Assembly (NCBI GenBank): GCA_947499715.1
Contig: CANMPL010000009.1
Location: 62,001 to 126,000, forward strand
DNA from: an uncultured Paracoccaceae bacterium
GTDB lineage: Bacteria; Pseudomonadota; Alphaproteobacteria; Rhodobacterales; Rhodobacteraceae
Reading direction: 5' to 3'
Length of the DNA stretch: 64,000 nt
Part shown: positions 46,661-55,612 of the stretch, one piece after another
Layout of the letters: every line of letters starts with the position of its first letter
How positions within the stretch are numbered: the first letter of the stretch is position 1
Notes under the pieces: generated by a model
What the model saw: only the letters and a program-made list of their open reading frames with translations
What the model was told of the DNA's origin: nothing
Database searches by the model: none
Translations under genes and position numbers: made by a program

Positions 46661-48363
46661 TGCGAACGCGCGGACCCGGGCTTGGGCTGCCGATCAGAAT
46701 TACAGCGATGCTGACGCTGGCGATGTTGCCGTTGGGTTATCTGGGCGTCATTCAAACGACAACGCTGGCCGATTCCGCTGAGAACCATTTGCGCCTGTCC
46801 TTGATTGCCAAGACCGAAGCCCACACGCAGATCGTCACCCAAAGGCTGGAACGCGCGTTTGGCACGATCGAGGCATTGGGTGGGATCGCGCGACAATTCT
46901 CAGACCGGCCCGATCTGTGCTCTGAGGCGATGGCCGCGGTTTTGGAGGAAGAGCCATCCTATGGGATGGCGGGTTATATGGAGGCGTATGGGCAGACCAA
47001 CTGCATCTCGTCGTTCAGCCCGCAAAACTTTCGTGAACACCCCGGACGTGCGGCATTGGTGCGCGGTGCAAAAGCCGTGGTGCGCCCGCTGCTTTATCCC
47101 AATATTGGCGCAGACAGCTTTGCCATGGTGTTTTGGCCGGTTCACGACGCAAACGAAAATCTGCTGGGTTTTTCGATGTTGTCCGTGCCCCTGCCAAAGC
47201 TGACCAACCCCAGCCCAGATACCTTGGCGCCGATCCCACTGGGTCTGACGATTTACACCAGTGAGCAATATATCATTCAGGCCAACGCCCGCGCACCCGA
47301 CATCCCGCTTGATGCCGTGTCAGGCGTGCCCGTCATGCCGATGTCACCACAGACCCAAGAGATTTCCGATGAAAACGGCACACCGGGCATCATGGTCGTG
47401 CAGCCGATCATCCCCGGCAAGGTATATGCCGCCGCAACATGGCCGCATCAATCGACGCAACTTGCACTGTTTGGCGTCCCGCTGCCTACGCCGCTTTTCC
47501 CGGTCCTGATGTGGCTGGCAAGCCTTGCTGTGGCCTATCTTGCGATCCACCGGCTTGTGGTGCGGCACGTGCAGCGATTGGGCCATCAGATGCAGGTGTT
47601 TGGCCGCCATCGCACAATCACCAAACCGCTTGAAGATGCGGCCATTCCCGCCGAAATCCGCGCGCTTGAGGCATCGTTTCAGGGCATGGCGCTGGATCTG
47701 ATCAGCGAAGAGGCGCGGATGGAAGACGCGCTGCGCGAAAAGAACATCCTGATCAAAGAGGTTCACCACAGGGTCAAAAACAACCTGCAACTGATCTCTT
47801 CCATCATGAACCTGCAGTTGCGCGACACAGACAGCCAAGAGGCGCAGGCGATCCTGACCCGCTTGCAGGATCGCGTGCGCGGTCTGGCCACGGTCTATGG
47901 CTATCTTTACGAGGCTGACGGCATTGAAAGCACCAGTGCGGCCAAGCTTTTGACGGATGTTTTTGGGCAGGCGCTGGATCCCGAGCTTTTGCCGGGGCTG
48001 GGCGTGACGGTGCGCCAGTCATTTGCCGATGCCCGCCTGACCGCCGATCAGGCCGTGCCATTGGCCTTATTGGCCAGCGAGTTGGGAAACAACGCGCTGC
48101 GGTCTGTGATGGCGGCCCCAAATCAGGACCACTTGATTGATCTGTCCTTCAGGATCAACGCCACGGGTTTCGCGGAGCTGCGATGCAGCCATCCGGTGTC
48201 CGATATGGATGCCGAACGCGCAGCGGGATTAAGCCAGAAGCTGGTGCGCGCCTTTGCCCAACAACTTGATGCACACCGCGACACAAAGACCGAGAACGGG
48301 CGTTTGACCGTCACGGTCGCCTTCCCTTTGCAGCAACAAACCTTTGAAGACCGCAGCTATTAA
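46660..48363 (+). CDS. Sensor histidine kinase of the general stress response (HisKA_2 type)
   Basis: 567 residues. Two transmembrane helices (about 13-30 and 270-295) flank a large periplasmic domain; a HAMP-like linker precedes the HisKA_2 motif VHHRVKNNLQLISSIMNLQ with His370, then an HATPase_c-like region. HWE/HisKA_2 kinases next to ecfG are typical PhyR kinases (PhyK/PhyP group). The C-terminal ATPase domain is rather divergent, so a phosphatase role (as in PhyP) is also possible. ATG at 46660 overlaps the ecfG stop. Confidence 0.88.
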   Translation: MRTRGPGLGLPIRITAMLTLAMLPLGYLGVIQTTTLADSAENHLRLSLIAKTEAHTQIVTQRLERAFGTIEALGGIARQFSDRPDLCSEAMAAVLEEEPSYGMAGYMEAYGQTNCISSFSPQNFREHPGRAALVRGAKAVVRPLLYPNIGADSFAMVFWPVHDANENLLGFSMLSVPLPKLTNPSPDTLAPIPLGLTIYTSEQYIIQANARAPDIPLDAVSGVPVMPMSPQTQEISDENGTPGIMVVQPIIPGKVYAAATWPHQSTQLALFGVPLPTPLFPVLMWLASLAVAYLAIHRLVVRHVQRLGHQMQVFGRHRTITKPLEDAAIPAEIRALEASFQGMALDLISEEARMEDALREKNILIKEVHHRVKNNLQLISSIMNLQLRDTDSQEAQAILTRLQDRVRGLATVYGYLYEADGIESTSAAKLLTDVFGQALDPELLPGLGVTVRQSFADARLTADQAVPLALLASELGNNALRSVMAAPNQDHLIDLSFRINATGFAELRCSHPVSDMDAERAAGLSQKLVRAFAQQLDAHRDTKTENGRLTVTVAFPLQQQTFEDRSY

Positions 48364-48404
48364 GGCGAGTTTTCGCCGACTTTGCGTGGCCGCGAAATCC
48401 GCTT

Positions 48405-48429
48405 GGAACCAGACGGGCACCTCTGCGTT
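48405..48429 (+). promoter_or_regulatory. EcfG promoter of the 52-residue membrane protein
   Basis: GGAAC (48405-48409), 16-nt spacer, CGTT (48426-48429): exact EcfG consensus. The start codon follows 27 bp after the -10. Confidence 0.82.
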
Positions 48430-48464
48430 AACCTATGCTTAACAAGGATTAATAATATGTTAAC
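48428..48464 (+). promoter_or_regulatory. Two tandem CtrA-type boxes
   Basis: TTAACCTATGCTTAAC (48428-48443) and TTAATAATATGTTAAC (48449-48464), both TTAA-N7-TTAAC, 21 bp apart start to start. The first overlaps the EcfG -10; the second contains the ATG of the small gene. Position suggests repression by phosphorylated CtrA. Confidence 0.75.
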
Positions 48465-48615
48465 CCATCCAAGTCTGATCGCCATGGCCGGGTTGTTTCT
48501 GGCCACGATCATCATTTTTCGACTGACCCGCACGCCGCCTCAGAATGATCGGCAGGCCGATCCAACGAAGCGGAGCCTTTCGTCAAAGCCTGCGGACGTC
48601 CCCCCAAACAACTAA
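48457..48615 (+). CDS. Small single-pass membrane protein, stress/CtrA-controlled
   Basis: 52 residues: MLTHPSLIAMAGLFLATIII gives one N-terminal transmembrane helix, then a basic, Pro/Ser-rich cytoplasmic tail. No family recognised. AAGGA lies 8 bp before the ATG. It follows the stress-response kinase gene and carries its own EcfG promoter and CtrA boxes. Confidence 0.68.
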   Translation: MLTHPSLIAMAGLFLATIIIFRLTRTPPQNDRQADPTKRSLSSKPADVPPNN

Positions 48616-48640
48616 GGCCCGCCAGTTCAGGCGGGCCTTT
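48614..48640. terminator. Bidirectional terminator
   Basis: AAGGCCCGCC-AGTTCA-GGCGGGCCTT, perfect 10-bp stem with A- and T-ends, between the small membrane-protein gene (plus) and mscL (minus). Confidence 0.88.
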
Positions 48641-48666
48641 GACAATGTCGCGAGATCGGTGGTGGC

Positions 48667-49095
48667 TTATTTGGCCAGCGCGTCGCGGATCTCTGTCAGG
48701 ATATCAAGCTCTGTTGGGCCTGCTGGCTCTTCTGCGGCCTCTTCTTCTGCCTTAGCGGCTGCATCTTTCGCCTTGTTGACGAAACGCACCAACATGAACA
48801 CCACAAATGCGATGATCAGGAAGTTGATGATGGCCATGATGAAAGCACCATAGGCAAAGATCGATCCGCCGGTTTCACGCGCAGCTTCAAGCGAAGCACC
48901 TGCGGGCACGTCGCCGGCCAGAACAGCGTATTTGTTGGTGAAATCAACGCCACCGGACACAAGGCCGATGATTGGGTTGATCAGATCGCCAACAAGCGAT
49001 GTGACGATTGCGGTGAAGGCTGCACCGATGATGATACCAACGGCCATGTCCATGACATTGCCTTTGGCGATAAAGTCTTTGAATTCGTTGAGCAT
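48667..49095 (-). CDS. mscL: Large-conductance mechanosensitive channel MscL
   Basis: 142 residues. Family N-terminus [31 protein letters not shown] (TM1), a periplasmic loop, TM2 ([21 protein letters not shown]) and a helical C-terminus ending [11 protein letters not shown]-like. It opens under membrane tension to release solutes during hypo-osmotic shock. ATG at 49095 precedes the family start. Confidence 0.97.
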   Translation of the reverse strand: MLNEFKDFIAKGNVMDMAVGIIIGAAFTAIVTSLVGDLINPIIGLVSGGVDFTNKYAVLAGDVPAGASLEAARETGGSIFAYGAFIMAIINFLIIAFVVFMLVRFVNKAKDAAAKAEEEAAEEPAGPTELDILTEIRDALAK

Positions 49096-49250
49096 TGCGT
49101 CCCCAGTTCCAGTTCTTTTTGATGCGCGTAGATCCACTTCTGCGCGGGCGTGCACAGTCCTATCGCATTTTGTTAACAATCCAAGGGGTTTTCTTAACGG
49201 GATTTCCCCCCACCTATGATCAGACGCACACTTCACACAGGAAAACGCTT

Positions 49251-49949
49251 ATGTCCGATCTGTCACAATTCCCAATTACAGCGCGCTGGCCCGCCAAAGA
49301 CCCTTCGGTCATTCAGCTTTATTCCTATCCCACGCCCAATGGGGTGAAGGCATCCATTGCACTCGAAGAAATGGGCCTTGCCTACGAGCCGCATTTGGTC
49401 ACCCTGTCCGATGCCGACGTCAAGAGTGACGCGTTCCTGTCGTTGAACCCCAACAACAAGATCCCGGCGATCATTGATCCCAACGGTCCTGACGGCCCGA
49501 TCGGTCTGTTCGAGAGCGGAGCGATCCTGCTGTATCTGGCCGAAAAAAGCGGCAAGTTCATTGGCAAGACTGCAACAGATAAGGCGCATATCACCCAATG
49601 GTTGATGTTCCAGATGGGTGGCGTCGGCCCGATGTTCGGACAGATGGGGTTTTTCCACAAGTTCGCAGGCAAGGACATCGAAGACCCACGCCCCAAGCAG
49701 CGCTACATTGACGAGGCGCGCCGCCTACTGAACGTGCTCGAAGGTCAGTTGGATGGTCAGGACTGGGTGGCCGGTGACTATTCCATTGCCGATATGGCGA
49801 TTGCGCCCTGGCTGATCGCGCTGGAGTTCTACGGCACCAAGGACCTTGTCGGTTACAACGATCTGACCCATGTGCCTGCCTATGTCGAACGGTTCCTTGA
49901 ACGGCCCGCCGTCACCAAGGCACGGCGCATTCCGAACCCCGAAGGCTAG
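49251..49949 (+). CDS. Glutathione S-transferase family protein
   Basis: 232 residues. N-terminal thioredoxin-like domain (IQLYSYPTPNGVKASIALEE, NNKIPAIIDPNG, FESGAILLYLAEKSGK) and an all-helical C-terminal domain (VAGDYSIADMAIAPWL). Layout matches YfcG/YghU-type GSTs acting on disulfides or organic electrophiles. Divergent from mscL with a 155-bp gap. Confidence 0.92.
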   Translation: MSDLSQFPITARWPAKDPSVIQLYSYPTPNGVKASIALEEMGLAYEPHLVTLSDADVKSDAFLSLNPNNKIPAIIDPNGPDGPIGLFESGAILLYLAEKSGKFIGKTATDKAHITQWLMFQMGGVGPMFGQMGFFHKFAGKDIEDPRPKQRYIDEARRLLNVLEGQLDGQDWVAGDYSIADMAIAPWLIALEFYGTKDLVGYNDLTHVPAYVERFLERPAVTKARRIPNPEG

Positions 49950-49971
49950 GATTGCCGGTCTAAAGCCCGGC

Positions 49972-50418
49972 CTACGGCAGTTTGCCGGATTGGACGTAGG
50001 TCAGGATCTGAACCACTTGCTGCGGCGTTTCCACAACGGCAAGCGCCGCGGCATCAACTTCCTTGAGCGCGTGTTGATGATCGGCCCCATGCATCACGAT
50101 CAGTGACTTGCCAAGCGCCGCAGCATAGCCCGCGTCAAAGGCCGCGTTCCACTGCTTGTATTTCTCGCCAAAGCGCACAACGACCACGTCGGCGTTCTCG
50201 ATCCCGCGGCGGGTGCGGATCGCATTCAGCCGCGCGCCTTTGTTGTCGTGCCAGAACTTGTCAGGCTCCGCCCCCATGATCGCCACGCCACAATCGTCAG
50301 AGGCGTCGTGATCCGTCACGGGGCTGTCAAAGGCCACATCAAGCCCCGCAGCGCCCGCCGTGATCTGATCGCGCCAATCGGTATGGATTTCGCCGGAAAG
50401 ATAGATGCGAAGGGTCAT
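49972..50418 (-). CDS. YtoQ family protein
   Basis: 148 residues with the YtoQ-specific opening IYLSGEIHTDWR and later FWHDNKGARLNAIRTRRGIE and VVVRFGEKYKQWNAAFDAGYA. The fold is nucleoside-2-deoxyribosyltransferase-like; the reaction is not established. Its start lies 15 bp after the acetyltransferase stop. Confidence 0.88.
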   Translation of the reverse strand: MTLRIYLSGEIHTDWRDQITAGAAGLDVAFDSPVTDHDASDDCGVAIMGAEPDKFWHDNKGARLNAIRTRRGIENADVVVVRFGEKYKQWNAAFDAGYAAALGKSLIVMHGADHQHALKEVDAAALAVVETPQQVVQILTYVQSGKLP

Positions 50419-50433
50419 GGGCTGTCCTTTTCG

Positions 50434-50865
50434 TTAAAGTTGAAAGGTCATGTAGACCTTATCGCCGTCCTGCCCAGCGACCAACCAGCCGAGGCGGTCA
50501 TAGAAGGCGCGGGTGCCGGTCATGTCTTTGTGGGTGGTCAGGCGCATGTTCTTGCGGCCTGCGTCGCGGGCGGCTTGCACGGTTTGTGCGACCAGCTTGC
50601 GCCCCAGCCCCTGCCCTTTGATCGTGGGATCAACGGCAAGGATGGTGATTTGTGGCACGTCGCCCATGATCAGGATGATGCCGCCGACGATCTGACCCGA
50701 TAGCTCAGCCACCCAAGCCATATGGTCCGTGATGTCCTGATCCAGCCCGTCCGTCAGCTTGGCCGCGTCAAGTTCCGGCATGGCCTGAAAGGCGTCCGCA
50801 ACAACGCGCGTCAAATCCTGCGCATCAGACGGAACCGCCCGGCGCAGGATCAACGGGTCAGCCAC
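50434..50865 (-). CDS. GNAT-family N-acetyltransferase
   Basis: 143 residues with the acetyl-CoA loop PTIKGQGLGRKLVAQTVQAA and C-terminal RAFYDRLGWLVAGQD. The substrate cannot be predicted. It starts with GTG and overlaps the pheT stop by 8 bp, so it is coupled to pheT. Confidence 0.87.
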   Translation of the reverse strand: MADPLILRRAVPSDAQDLTRVVADAFQAMPELDAAKLTDGLDQDITDHMAWVAELSGQIVGGIILIMGDVPQITILAVDPTIKGQGLGRKLVAQTVQAARDAGRKNMRLTTHKDMTGTRAFYDRLGWLVAGQDGDKVYMTFQL

Positions 50866-53254
50866 GCAGGGTGCCCCCGGTGGCCTTGGTGACCTTTTCC
50901 ACGATTTTGGACCCGACGGCGGCGATGTCGTCGTCTTTCAGCGTCGCCTCGGTCGGTTGCATCCGCACGGTGATGGCGAGCGATTTCTTACCTTCGCCCA
51001 GTGATCCGCCGATGAATTCATCAAAGACGCGCACGTCCGTAATCAGTGCCTTGTCGGCACCCGCAGCGGCATTCACGAGCGTCAGAGCCTCAACGTCTGT
51101 ATTCACCACAAAGGCAAAGTCACGTTCAACCGCTTGCAGGTCGTTGATCCGGGCGGCCCCTTTGTTGGTGGTGCGGTTCTTGGGTTGCGGGATTTCATCC
51201 GGCCAAAGGGTAAAGCCCATCGCGGGCCCTTTGACGTCCATTTCGCGCAGGATCTTGGGATGAATTTCGCCAAAGACGCCCAGCACCTTTTTCGGCCCCA
51301 GACAGATCATGCCGTGGCGACCGGGATGCCACCAAGGGGCGGCACCGCGCAGGATTTGAACCTTGGCCGGGGCACCCATGGCGGCCAGAATAGCCTCTGC
51401 ATCGGCTTTGACATCATAGATGTCCACCGCGCGGGACGCGCCAAGCACATCTTTGGGACCCGTGCGGCCAATCAGCAGGCCAGTGACAAGCGCGTGCTGC
51501 TCACCCGGCTCACCACCGTGGAAGGCATCGCCCACCTCAAACAGCGCCATATCCATAAGGCCACGCGCCTGATTGCGGGCGGCGGCTTGCAACAGACCGG
51601 GCAGAAGCGCGGGGCGCATATGGCTCATCTCGCTGGAGATCGGGTTTTCCAGCATGGTGTTGTCTTCGCCGCCTTTGAACAGCGCGGCAGTGGGCTGATC
51701 GATAAAACTGTAGGTGACGCATTCGTTGTAGCCCAAGGCGGCCGCCGTGCGCCGCGCGGTGCGGGCGCGGGATTGGCTGGGGGTCAGGATCGGCTTTGGC
51801 ACGCCTGCGTCGATGCGGGGCAAGGGGGTGCCTTGCAGTTTTGTCAGCGAGGCGATGCGCGCGACTTCTTCGACCAGATCGGCCTCTCCCTGCACATCGG
51901 GGCGCCATGACGGCACATGGGCCATGTCGCCTTCGAGCCGGAACCCAAGGGCCGTCAGCGTCTGGCGTTGGGTGCTTTCGGGGATATCCATGCCCACAAG
52001 GCTGATGACGCGCTTGGCATCAAGACGGTAGGCGCGTGCGGTATCCGGCACCTGTCCGGCCTGCACCACGCTGGAGGCTTCGCCGCCCGCATGTTCAAGG
52101 ATCATCGCCGTGGCATGGTCCACGCCGTCGGGCGTGAAGGATGGGTCAACGCCGCGTTCAAACCGGTAACGCGCGTCAGAATTGATCTTGAGCGCGCGGC
52201 CCGCATAGGCGATCTGCACGGGGTCCCAATAAGCGCTTTCGACGAAGACGTTGACGGTGTCCATGGTGCAGCCTGTTTCTGCCCCACCCATGATCCCCGC
52301 GATGCTTTCAGGGCCATTGTCATCGGAAATGACCATCTGCCCCTTGGACAGGGTGTATGTCTTGTCATCAAGGGCGACGATCTCTTCGCCGCCAGCGGCG
52401 CGGTGTACACGCAGATTGCCCGCGACCTTGTCGGCGTCAAAGACGTGCAAAGGGCGGTTCAGGTCGTAGGTGTAGAAATTGGTCACATCCACAAGAAAGG
52501 AAATCGGGCGCAGGCCAATTGCGCGCAAACGGTCCTGCATCCACTGCGGGCTGGGGCCGTTTTTGACGCCACGGATCAGGCGGCCAAAGAATACGGGCGC
52601 ACCATCAAGGGTATCTGCGTCAATCGTCACCGTCAGTGGCGACTGAAAGCTGTTTTCGACCGATGGCGTCGCAAGAGGCTTGAGCGTGCCAAGACCACGC
52701 GCCGCCAGATCGCGGGCAATGCCGCGCACGCCAAGCGCATCGGGGCGGTTGGGGGTGATGGCAATCTCGATCACCGGGTCAACCTTGGCGGGGTCGTTCT
52801 TTTCCAACCAGTCGGTGAAGGATTGCCCGACATCGCCAGAGGGCAGTTCGATGATGCCGTCGTGTTCGTCCGATAGCTCCATCTCGCGCTCGGACGCCAT
52901 CATGCCATAGCTTTCAATGCCGCGGATCTTGCCAACGCCAATGGTCGTGTCGATCCCGGGCACGTAGACGCCCGGCTTGGCGACAACAACGGTGATGCCG
53001 GTCCGGGCATTCGGCGCACCGCAGATGATCTGCAATTCACCCTCATCCGTGTCGACCTTGCACACCCGCAGCTTATCGGCATCGGGGTGCTTTTCGGCGT
53101 GTGTGACGTAGCCAATGGTGAAGTCCCGCAGCTTTTCGCCGGGGTTTTCAATGCCTTCCACCTCGAGCCCCAGATCGGTCAGGGCATCGGCGATGGCATC
53201 CACGGTTGCGTCAGTATCAAGGTGCGATTTCAGCCAAGAGAGGGTGAATTTCAT
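50858..53254 (-). CDS. pheT: Phenylalanyl-tRNA synthetase beta subunit
   Basis: 798 residues. The order is typical: tRNA-binding EMAP-like domain (FTIGYVTHAEKHPDADKLRVCKVD), B3/4 domain, B5 domain, and the C-terminal FDX-ACB anticodon-binding domain (ERDFAFVVNTDVEAL). It charges tRNA-Phe together with PheS. Here it is separated from pheS by small genes, two of them on the opposite strand. Confidence 0.97.
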   Translation of the reverse strand: MKFTLSWLKSHLDTDATVDAIADALTDLGLEVEGIENPGEKLRDFTIGYVTHAEKHPDADKLRVCKVDTDEGELQIICGAPNARTGITVVVAKPGVYVPGIDTTIGVGKIRGIESYGMMASEREMELSDEHDGIIELPSGDVGQSFTDWLEKNDPAKVDPVIEIAITPNRPDALGVRGIARDLAARGLGTLKPLATPSVENSFQSPLTVTIDADTLDGAPVFFGRLIRGVKNGPSPQWMQDRLRAIGLRPISFLVDVTNFYTYDLNRPLHVFDADKVAGNLRVHRAAGGEEIVALDDKTYTLSKGQMVISDDNGPESIAGIMGGAETGCTMDTVNVFVESAYWDPVQIAYAGRALKINSDARYRFERGVDPSFTPDGVDHATAMILEHAGGEASSVVQAGQVPDTARAYRLDAKRVISLVGMDIPESTQRQTLTALGFRLEGDMAHVPSWRPDVQGEADLVEEVARIASLTKLQGTPLPRIDAGVPKPILTPSQSRARTARRTAAALGYNECVTYSFIDQPTAALFKGGEDNTMLENPISSEMSHMRPALLPGLLQAAARNQARGLMDMALFEVGDAFHGGEPGEQHALVTGLLIGRTGPKDVLGASRAVDIYDVKADAEAILAAMGAPAKVQILRGAAPWWHPGRHGMICLGPKKVLGVFGEIHPKILREMDVKGPAMGFTLWPDEIPQPKNRTTNKGAARINDLQAVERDFAFVVNTDVEALTLVNAAAGADKALITDVRVFDEFIGGSLGEGKKSLAITVRMQPTEATLKDDDIAAVGSKIVEKVTKATGGTLRG

Positions 53255-53383
53255 GGGGCGTCTTTTCCGGTAAATCAGGTGTTGGCGCGTTCTTAGCGCA
53301 TGTCACGCCAAGGCGAAAGGTAGGCCGATTAACCCGGTTTTTACCACGGCTCGGCTAAGTGACACGATCATCACCAAGGAGCC

Positions 53384-53626
53384 ATGAGGCAATTGTCCGG
53401 ACGCAGCTACATTTTCCTTGCCGCCACGCTGCTATTGCTTGCGGCTGCGCTGAAGGTCTACAGCGATTTCGCCAAGACCGAGATGGGTCAGGCACAGATC
53501 TATGCCGCAAAAGAAGCGTTTTGCGATTGGGCATCGCTTGAGGCGGTCAATATGCGGTTTGGCTGCCATTCCAACCTGATCGGTGGGCCGTCCAGCAGCA
53601 CCCGGATCATTAAGGCAGGGGAGTAG
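53384..53626 (+). CDS. Hypothetical small membrane protein, paralog 1
   Basis: 80 residues. LSGRSYIFLAATLLLLAAAL is a single transmembrane helix; the outside domain ends CDWASLEAVNMRFGCHSNLIGG with two cysteines. It is similar to the next plus-strand gene (53724-53987) in length, helix and cysteine positions. GGAG precedes the ATG. Function unknown; see finding. Confidence 0.65.
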   Translation: MRQLSGRSYIFLAATLLLLAAALKVYSDFAKTEMGQAQIYAAKEAFCDWASLEAVNMRFGCHSNLIGGPSSSTRIIKAGE

Positions 53627-53723
53627 TCGGGACGAATTTGTCCCTCAATCACCGATATTCCGGCCCATTTTCGGCAAATTGTCTGCTTATCCAAGACAAT
53701 GTGTGAATGTGAGAGGTCGGAAT

Positions 53724-53987
53724 ATGGAACTGACTGGACGAACGTATATCTTTGCGGCGGCAACGCTGGTTCTGTTGGCGGGCACGCTTGGCCTGTATTC
53801 AGAGCATGTCGCAGCAAATGGCGGCAAGCTCAGCCTTGCGGGCATGAAGATTTCGGATTGTCAAAGCGGATCGGTCCGCACGAGCAATGTGCGGCTGGGC
53901 TGTCAGGCAGATACATTCGGAAGCCGCATGGGCACAGGGCAGATTGTGCAGCGCGGGTCGGCCAAGACCATCCGGTTGGGCAGCTAA
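53724..53987 (+). CDS. Hypothetical small membrane protein, paralog 2
   Basis: 87 residues: LTGRTYIFAAATLVLLAGTL (helix), then CQSGSVRTSNVRLGCQADTFGS with two cysteines at the same spacing class as paralog 1. Tandem duplicate located between pheS and pheT. Confidence 0.65.
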   Translation: MELTGRTYIFAAATLVLLAGTLGLYSEHVAANGGKLSLAGMKISDCQSGSVRTSNVRLGCQADTFGSRMGTGQIVQRGSAKTIRLGS

Positions 53988-53997
53988 CCGAAAGCCG

Positions 53998-54231
53998 CTA
54001 GTGGTTCTTGTGGTCTTGCCAATACTTGTGGTGCGCGGCCATGAAGGGTGCGGCGACCAGAAACACCACCCAGAATAACACGAACGCCCAGCCGGTTTGC
54101 ACGTATTCAAACAGCCCCCAGAACACCAGGAATGGCACAATCCAAACGGCGTAGCCTTGTGGCCGGGTCAAACGGGCCGCCAGTGCAAAACATGCCGCGT
54201 AATAGCGTCCGAAGGGGCCCGGATTGGCCAT
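53998..54231 (-). CDS. Hypothetical two-helix membrane protein
   Basis: 77 residues: about two transmembrane helices (WIVPFLVFWGLFEYVQTG and FVLFWVVFLVAAPFMAAHH) and a histidine-rich end. No family recognised. It begins directly after the pheS stop, so it belongs to the pheS transcript. Confidence 0.72.
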   Translation of the reverse strand: MANPGPFGRYYAACFALAARLTRPQGYAVWIVPFLVFWGLFEYVQTGWAFVLFWVVFLVAAPFMAAHHKYWQDHKNH

Positions 54232-55305
54232 TTAGCGCGACAACCCGCCATGCAGCGTGGGCACATCCAATGCGGCAAAGCCATAGTGGCGCAGCCAGCG
54301 CAGGTCGCTGTCAAAGAAGGCGCGCAGGTCCGGGATGCCATATTTCAGCATCGCGATGCGGTCAATGCCCATGCCGAAGGCAAAGCCTTGCCATTCCGCC
54401 GGGTCGATGCCACCGGCCTGCAAAACCTTGGGATGGACCATGCCAGAGCCGAGGATTTCGAGCCAATCGTCGCCCTCGCCCACTTTCAACGTGCCGCCTT
54501 CCCATGAACAGCGGATGTCCACCTCTGCTGAGGGTTCGGTGAAGGGGAAGTGGCTGGCGCGGAAGCGGATGTCGACGTTGTCGACCTCAAAATAGGACTT
54601 CACGAACTCTTCCAGCACCCACTTGAGGTTCGCCATCGAGATGTCTTTGTCGATCGCGAGGCCTTCGACCTGATGGAACATCGGGGTGTGGGTCTGGTCA
54701 TAATCGGCGCGGTAGACACGACCCGGACAAATGATCCGCGTGGGTGCGCCTGTCGCCTCCATCGAGCGGATCTGGACGGGGCTGGTGTGGGTGCGCAGCA
54801 CATGCGGCGGGCGGTTATCGCCGGGCGCGCGGTGGGTATAAAACGTGTCCATCTCGGCCCGCGCGGGGTGGTGGCCGGGGATGTTGAGCGCGTCAAAATT
54901 ATACCAGTCGCTTTCGATCTGCGGCCCTTCGGCGACGCGGAAACCCATATCGGCAAAAATCGCTGTGACCTCTTCAGTCACCTGGCTGATGGGGTGGATC
55001 GTGCCTTGCGGGCGGACCCGCGACGGCAGCGTAACGTCGAGCCATTCATCGCGCAGGCGGGCATCTAGGGCGGCATCGGCAAGCGCGGATTTCTTGGCGA
55101 TAAGGGCAGAATTGATCTCATCCTTGAGCGCGTTCAGCGCAGGGCCAGCGACCTGCCTCTCTTCGGGGGTCATCTTGCCCAGCTCGCGCATTTGCAGGCT
55201 AATCTCGCCCTTTTTGCCCAAGGCCGCGACACGCAGGTCTTCAAGACCGGCCTCGTCCCCGGCCTTGCCAATCAGGTCCAGATATTTTGCTTTCAGATCG
55301 TCCAT
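54232..55305 (-). CDS. pheS: Phenylalanyl-tRNA synthetase alpha subunit
   Basis: 357 residues. Class II aaRS motifs: [14 protein letters not shown] (motif-1 region), [29 protein letters not shown] (motif 2) and [16 protein letters not shown] (motif 3). The long N-terminal helical coiled coil binds tRNA. ATG at 55305 begins [15 protein letters not shown]; upstream the frame stays open without homology. Confidence 0.97.
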   Translation of the reverse strand: MDDLKAKYLDLIGKAGDEAGLEDLRVAALGKKGEISLQMRELGKMTPEERQVAGPALNALKDEINSALIAKKSALADAALDARLRDEWLDVTLPSRVRPQGTIHPISQVTEEVTAIFADMGFRVAEGPQIESDWYNFDALNIPGHHPARAEMDTFYTHRAPGDNRPPHVLRTHTSPVQIRSMEATGAPTRIICPGRVYRADYDQTHTPMFHQVEGLAIDKDISMANLKWVLEEFVKSYFEVDNVDIRFRASHFPFTEPSAEVDIRCSWEGGTLKVGEGDDWLEILGSGMVHPKVLQAGGIDPAEWQGFAFGMGIDRIAMLKYGIPDLRAFFDSDLRWLRHYGFAALDVPTLHGGLSR

Positions 55306-55612
55306 GTCGCGCCCTTTTTGCCTGAATGCCCTGCTACCGCGCCCCGCAGACCCTTGCAAGTCGCCGCGCATCTTCGCCCGTCGGCAATCCGGCCTCGCCG
55401 CGACGTGATTCCCACGGGAATAAGAGAGCCAGACCCACAATACACAATATGGCGCAAGCAAAAGTTTCGGCGCCCCAATATATATTGGGGGTTCACAACA
55501 TCTATGGGGCGCTTAAAGTCTTGGGCATTCATGTCATGATTCTTTCTGCGGAAATTAGAGTGAAACCGGAGCGGGACGGTCGATCCCGCAGTGATTGGGG
55601 GGGGTAGTTGGA
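55306..55612. other. Divergent pheS / OmpA-like upstream region
   Basis: 307 bp without a gene. It holds an 18-bp perfect palindrome (55473-55490), a hairpin GCGGGA-N7-TCCCGC (55571-55589) and an 8-G run (55597-55604) just before the OmpA-like start. See findings. Confidence 0.6.
55473..55490. promoter_or_regulatory. Perfect 18-bp palindrome CCCCAATATATATTGGGG
   Basis: Perfectly symmetric with an A/T centre, in the divergent region between pheS and the OmpA-like gene. It looks like a dimeric repressor site. Confidence 0.5.

Noticed and set aside
51134-52876. Two long plus-strand frames (258 and 319 residues)
   Set aside because: Antisense to pheT, which is complete and well conserved.
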